Of a DNA stretch of 25,036 bases, positions 21,430 to 25,036 are shown piece after piece. The translations under genes were made by a program, and so were the position numbers. This DNA comes from JBFYTX01 sp964442335 (GTDB lineage Bacteria; Chloroflexota; Dehalococcoidia; Dehalococcoidales; RBG-16-60-22): NCBI GenBank assembly GCA_964442335.1, contig CAYTZI010000012.1:1-25036 (forward strand), read 5' to 3'. The notes under the pieces were generated by a model that was not told the origin of the DNA, did no database searches, and was given only the letters and a program-made list of their open reading frames with translations. Numbering within the stretch: the stretch's first letter is position 1; each line of letters starts with the position of its first letter.

Positions 21430-23130
21430 ATGGTAAATTATTCTATGGATAACGAAAAAAGCATCGCCCACCCCGACGAAAGCCGCCGCGTATCCACCAC
21501 CGACGACATCGAAGTATCCACCTACCTTGAGATTGCCAGGGAAATCGGCGGCCAGCAGCCTGCCGTCACCGAAGAGGCCGTCTCTGGCGCCGAACGGGAA
21601 GCCATTATCGTACTGGACTTCGGGTCGCAATACAACATGAACATCGCCCGGCGCGTGCGGGAAGCCCAGGTCTATTGCGAGCTTTTGCCCCACGATACCC
21701 CCTGGGAAAAAATAGCCCCGCTGAATCCCAAAGGATTTATCCTCTCCGGCGGACCCGCCAGTGTTTATGAAAAGAACGCCCCCCTCGCCCCCGCCTACGT
21801 TTACGAAAGCGGCCTACCGGTGCTGGGCATCTGCTACGGTATGCAGGTCGTCGCCAAGCAGCTCGGCGGGCAGGTTACGCCGGGCACCAGGCGGGAGTAC
21901 GGCCATGCCGTCCTGCACTTGAGCGACATGGACTCGCCCCTGTTCGCCGGTCTTCCGGAATCGACGACAGTCTGGATGAGCCACGGCGATAAGATAGAAG
22001 AGATGCCGCCGGGGTTTAAAGCCCTTGCCTACACGGAAAACTCTCCCTATGCCGTCATCGGCAACAGTAAAAACATCTTCGGGCTCCAGTTCCACCCGGA
22101 GGTAGCGCACACCCCGGAAGGAAAGACCATCCTGCGTAACTTTGTCTATAAGGTCTGCGGCTGTAAAGGCAACTGGACCATCGGACACTTTGTCAGCGAA
22201 AGCATGGAGCGCATCCGGGAGCAGGTCGGCAACGGGAGGGTCATCAACGCCCTGTCGGGAGGTGTGGACTCCTCGGTGGTGGCGACGCTCATCCACCGGG
22301 CTATCGGCGACCAGCTTACGTGCATCTTCGTCAATAACGGGCTGCTGCGCCGCGAGGAGGTCGAGCGGAACCTGAAAGTCTTTAAAAACAACCTGGGGAT
22401 GAACATTATCTATGTCGATGCTACCGACCGTTTTCTCGACAGGCTCAAAGGCGTTACCGACCCCGAGGAGAAGCGCAAGATAATCGGCGAGGAGTTCATC
22501 AGGGTCTTCGAGGACGAAGCCAGCAAAATCGGCAGGGTGGACTTCCTGGCGCAGGGCACGCTCTACCCCGACGTTATCGAGAGCGTTTCGTCCGTGAGCA
22601 CCGTCTCCGCCAAAATAAAGTCGCACCACAACGTCGGCGGCCTGCCCGCCCAGATGACACTGAAACTGCTCGAGCCCTTGCGCTTACTCTTTAAAGACGA
22701 AGTGAGGCAGGTGGGCGCGGAGCTCGGTCTGCCGGAAGAAATGGTCTGGCGGCAGCCTTTCCCCGGTCCGGGCCTGGCCATCAGGTGCATCGGGGAGGTG
22801 ACAAAAGAAAAGCTGGAGATACTGCGCAGTGCGGACTTCATCCTGATGAACGAGATAAAGAAGGCCAAGCTGTACCGGCAGCTCTGGCAGAGCTTCATGG
22901 TGCTGACCGACGTGCGGTCGGTGGGGGTGATGGGGGACTTCCGGACGTACGGCTACCTGGCGGCGATAAGGGCGGTAACGAGCGAGGACGCCATGACGGC
23001 GGACTGGGCGCGCCTGCCGTACGATTTGCTGGCCAGAATATCCAACCGGATAGTCAACGAGGTGGACGGGATAAACCGGGTGGTCTACGACATAACTTCC
23101 AAGCCGCCCAGCACCATTGAGTGGGAGTAG
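21430..23130 (+). CDS. guaA: GMP synthase (glutamine-hydrolysing) with N-terminal extension
   Basis: Converts XMP to GMP using glutamine and ATP. The 566 residues contain a class I glutamine amidotransferase (VLDFGSQYN from 61; GICYGMQ with nucleophile Cys135; His222 and Glu224 in FHPEV), an ATP pyrophosphatase loop SGGVDSS (276-282), and the C-terminal dimerisation domain with RQPFPGPGLAIR and the ending KPPSTIEWE. The family is normally about 510-525 residues. Here 55 extra residues precede the amidotransferase, and no ATG, GTG or TTG lies in frame between codon 6 and the domain, so the extension is real unless the start is non-standard. A GGGA about 6 nt before ATG 21430 is the only ribosome-binding hint. 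First gene of a purine group. Confidence 0.95.
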   Translation: MVNYSMDNEKSIAHPDESRRVSTTDDIEVSTYLEIAREIGGQQPAVTEEAVSGAEREAIIVLDFGSQYNMNIARRVREAQVYCELLPHDTPWEKIAPLNPKGFILSGGPASVYEKNAPLAPAYVYESGLPVLGICYGMQVVAKQLGGQVTPGTRREYGHAVLHLSDMDSPLFAGLPESTTVWMSHGDKIEEMPPGFKALAYTENSPYAVIGNSKNIFGLQFHPEVAHTPEGKTILRNFVYKVCGCKGNWTIGHFVSESMERIREQVGNGRVINALSGGVDSSVVATLIHRAIGDQLTCIFVNNGLLRREEVERNLKVFKNNLGMNIIYVDATDRFLDRLKGVTDPEEKRKIIGEEFIRVFEDEASKIGRVDFLAQGTLYPDVIESVSSVSTVSAKIKSHHNVGGLPAQMTLKLLEPLRLLFKDEVRQVGAELGLPEEMVWRQPFPGPGLAIRCIGEVTKEKLEILRSADFILMNEIKKAKLYRQLWQSFMVLTDVRSVGVMGDFRTYGYLAAIRAVTSEDAMTADWARLPYDLLARISNRIVNEVDGINRVVYDITSKPPSTIEWE

Positions 23131-23140
23131 AGAAAGGGGT

Positions 23141-23217
23141 GTTTAAGAGGGGCGAAGCCCCTCTTACAAATCTCCCCCCTCTCCTTTGAAGGAGAGGGGG
23201 ACACAGGGGGTGAGGTT
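23141..23217. repeat. Intergenic GC-rich palindromic repeat, copy B
   Basis: AAGAGGGGC-GAA-GCCCCTCTT (23145-23165) is a 9-bp hairpin. It is followed by a second hairpin at 23175-23200 (12-base arms CCCCCTCTCCTT-like) and then ACACAGGGGGTGAGGTT. The reverse complement lines up with copy A at 5980-6053 along its full length. It lies just after guaA and may also hinder read-through, though there is no T-run. Confidence 0.75.
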
Positions 23218-23244
23218 GACAAAAACCTCAGGAGGTGAAGGGCA

Positions 23245-23694
23245 GTGAAGAATAAAGCAATCCGGGGGATATTCTGGGCCATGGTGGGGGTTTTCGTCAT
23301 TATAATACTTAGCATGTTTGTTCTCGTTCCCATCCTCGGAAGGACCACCGGGGATTCTCCGCTGCGTTTTAGCTTCTTCGTCGTCATGCCGATTTTCTTC
23401 GGCCTGGGCGTAGCCTTACTCGTGCTGACGATAAGGAAACAAGAGCCCGGTACACTCAAGAAGTTCCTGCTAGTAACCGGGGCCTCCGCTACAGGTTTAT
23501 TTGTATTTGTGCTCCTGCATAATGCCCTTACCGCTTTACTTATTTATTCTTTTCATTTCGCCGAAGATTTTGATGAGCCGGTCTTTTTTATCATCGCGAC
23601 AATTGTCTGTCCGCTGGGCTTCCTGGTCGGGGCCATTGGGACCATTATATTGGGCATGAGAAATAAGCCAAACGCTTCAGCGGGAACGTCTTAA
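23245..23694 (+). CDS. Small hypothetical membrane protein, four transmembrane segments
   Basis: Not recognised. The 149 residues hold four hydrophobic stretches at about 8-31, 42-62, 73-100 and 113-138, with short charged links (GRTTGDSPLR, TIRKQEPGTLKK) and a polar C-terminus. The topology suggests an inner-membrane protein with both ends inside. The start is GTG 23245, with GGAGGTGA 6 nt upstream, which is a strong site and supports a real gene. It lies between guaA and purD on the same strand and its stop is 13 bp before purD, so it is probably co-transcribed with purD. No link to purine metabolism is visible in the protein itself. Confidence 0.7.
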   Translation: MKNKAIRGIFWAMVGVFVIIILSMFVLVPILGRTTGDSPLRFSFFVVMPIFFGLGVALLVLTIRKQEPGTLKKFLLVTGASATGLFVFVLLHNALTALLIYSFHFAEDFDEPVFFIIATIVCPLGFLVGAIGTIILGMRNKPNASAGTS

Positions 23695-23707
23695 GGGGGT
23701 GAATTAA

Positions 23708-24967
23708 ATCAAAACCCTCGTCATTGGCAAAGGCGCGCGGGAACACACGCTGGCCTGGAAAATCGCGCAGAGTCCTCACGCCAAAGAGGTCTACGCGGCG
23801 CCGGGCAATGCCGGAACAGCCGGGATAGCCTATAACGTAGACGTAAAAGCCGAGGACAGCGAAGGGCTGCTAAAGTTTGCTCAAGAGAACCATATCGACC
23901 TCACCGTGGTCGGGCCGGAGCAACCCCTGGCTAATGGTATTGTCGACCTTTTCAATAAAAACGGGAAAGCCATCTTCGGGCCGGCGCAGAAAGCCGCCGA
24001 AATAGAATCGAGCAAGGTCTTCGCCAAAGACCTGATGCAGCGGCACGGCATTCCCTGCGCCGCCAGCCGGACTTTCTCCGATATAAACGAAGCCAGAAAT
24101 TATGTCAAGAGTCAAAAACCCCCTATCGTCCTTAAAGCCGACGGTCTGGCGGAGGGAAAAGGGGTGATTATTGCAGAATCGGTGCAGGCCGCCGAAGAAA
24201 CTCTGGACGAAATGATGAGCGCCGGAAAGTTCGGGGAGGCAGGGAAGAGGGTGGTCGTGGAAGAGCACCTGGTCGGGAGGGAGATGAGCTACTTCGTCTT
24301 CACCGATGGTAGGAACGTAGCGCCTACCGTACCCGCCTGCGATTATAAGCGCATCTACGACGGCAACCGGGGGCCCAACACGGGCGGCATGGGCAGCTAC
24401 AGCCCACCGGAGTTCTATAACGACCTCCTCGGCGGCATCATCATCAAGACCATCATGGAGCCGGTCGTCCTGGCACTGGCGGACGAAGGCCGCGCCTATA
24501 AAGGCGCTCTCTACGGAGGCCTGATGATTACCGGAAACGCGCCTAAAGTAATCGAGTTCAACGCGCGCCTCGGCGACCCCGAGACGCAGGTAGTCCTGCC
24601 CAGACTAAAGACCGACCTCGTCGATATCATGCTGGCGGTACTGGACAACAGGCTGGACAAAATCAAGATAGAGTTCGATAATAGTGCCTGCGTGGGCGTG
24701 GTCATGGCGTCCGGCGGGTACCCGGGCAGCTATAAGACCGGCTTCCCCGTTAGCGGACTGGATGAGCTGGATAATGATATCCTGGTCTTCCACGCCGGGA
24801 CGAAGTCGGGGGAAAAGGGGCAGGTCCTTACCGGCGGCGGGCGGGTGCTGACCGTGGTGGCTAAAGGCAACGACCTTGCCGAGGCCCGTAAAAAAGTATA
24901 TAACAACATCGGCAGAGTAAAGTTTGAAGGCGCTTATTACCGCAGGGATATAGCTGATATTAAATAA
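23708..24967 (+). CDS. purD: Phosphoribosylamine-glycine ligase, apparently started at AUC
   Basis: ATP-grasp ligase that joins glycine to phosphoribosylamine in purine synthesis. Homologous sequence runs from codon 2 (KTLVIGKGAREHTLAWKIA), through APGNAGTAG, VVGPEQPLANG, VLKADGLAEGKGV, GPNTGGMGSYSP and EFNARLGDPETQ. From codon ATC at 23708 it is 419 residues, the normal PurD length. An in-frame TAA lies directly before that ATC, and there is no ATG, GTG or TTG until codon 67 (GTG 23906), which would delete the N-terminal Rossmann fold. AAGGGGGTGA sits 5 nt before the ATC, ideal for initiation. Thus either AUC is the start or the base is an ATG-to-ATC error or mutation. The GGREH motif of most homologues reads GAREH. 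Confidence 0.9.
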   Translation: MKTLVIGKGAREHTLAWKIAQSPHAKEVYAAPGNAGTAGIAYNVDVKAEDSEGLLKFAQENHIDLTVVGPEQPLANGIVDLFNKNGKAIFGPAQKAAEIESSKVFAKDLMQRHGIPCAASRTFSDINEARNYVKSQKPPIVLKADGLAEGKGVIIAESVQAAEETLDEMMSAGKFGEAGKRVVVEEHLVGREMSYFVFTDGRNVAPTVPACDYKRIYDGNRGPNTGGMGSYSPPEFYNDLLGGIIIKTIMEPVVLALADEGRAYKGALYGGLMITGNAPKVIEFNARLGDPETQVVLPRLKTDLVDIMLAVLDNRLDKIKIEFDNSACVGVVMASGGYPGSYKTGFPVSGLDELDNDILVFHAGTKSGEKGQVLTGGGRVLTVVAKGNDLAEARKKVYNNIGRVKFEGAYYRRDIADIK

Positions 24968-24988
24968 CGAATGGGACAGGTGAATGGT

Positions 24989-25036
24989 ATGAAACAGTCA
25001 GTTGTCGGGGTGGTGATGTGTTCAATATATGACGAC
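24989..25036 (+). CDS. Start of an unidentified gene, cut by the window end (possibly purE)
   Basis: ATG 24989 follows AGGTGA by 5 nt and lies 22 bp after the purD stop. Sixteen codons are visible, MKQSVVGVVMCSIYDD. The hydrophobic strand followed by a small-residue turn vaguely resembles the start of PurE (VGIIMGSxSD), and a pur gene is expected next, but the match is poor and too short to decide. An in-frame ATG at 24971 lacks a ribosome-binding site. Confidence 0.4.
   Translation, partial: MKQSVVGVVMCSIYDD

Overview
The window looks like chromosome from an anaerobic bacterium of the Chloroflexota, most likely class Dehalococcoidia. This is inferred from three things: gene content and order (ilvD-ilvB-ilvN-ilvC-leuA-leuC-leuD-leuB-cimA with an archaeal-style short LeuC/LeuD pair and citramalate synthase, next to a t6A cluster), frequent GTG and TTG starts, and GC that looks to be in the high fifties by eye. 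No rRNA, tRNA, CRISPR array or phage module was seen.

Layout. 1-2253 (minus): a probable operon of two unrecognised proteins, a thymidylate-synthase-family protein with every catalytic residue in place, and the N-terminus of a Sir2 deacetylase cut by the window edge. It is preceded by a TATAAT box and a 19-bp palindrome. 2381-2741 (minus): a single DUF4389 membrane protein behind a near-consensus promoter. 2780-14921 (minus): a 12-kb branched-chain amino acid locus, read ilvD, ilvB, ilvN, ilvC, leuA, leuC, (hicA, hicB), leuD, leuB, cimA. It covers isoleucine from pyruvate via citramalate, valine, and the leucine branch, apart from a transaminase. A HicAB toxin-antitoxin pair sits between the two isopropylmalate isomerase subunits. 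IlvC is of the Bacteroidetes/fungal kind. The ilvD leader carries an attenuator-like hairpin, and leuA has its own promoter and a nested inverted repeat. 15042-18389 (minus): tsaE-tsaB-tsaD-tsaC-rpiB, the core bacterial genes for tRNA t6A37 plus ribose-5-phosphate isomerase B.

18376-18798 is the only gene-free stretch over 300 bp. It holds a 246-bp MITE-like element with perfect 12-bp terminal inverted repeats and an exact 8-bp target duplication. 18799-21298 holds two convergent envelope genes, a GT2-GtrA polyprenyl-phosphate glycosyltransferase and a multi-spanning GT-C-like protein. 21430-25036 (plus) is a purine group: guaA with a forced 55-residue N-terminal extension, a small membrane protein, purD that seems to start at an AUC codon, and the first codons of a further gene.

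GC-rich palindromic modules (CTCACCCC...CCCCTCTC type) recur at about 5980, 9640, 18520-18700 and 23140-23217, always between genes. Some of them supply Shine-Dalgarno-like sequence to the next gene. No wholly new system is claimed. The best leads are the MITE-like element, the purD start, the foreign-looking IlvC, the HicAB insertion, the ilvD leader and the thymidylate-synthase-like operon.
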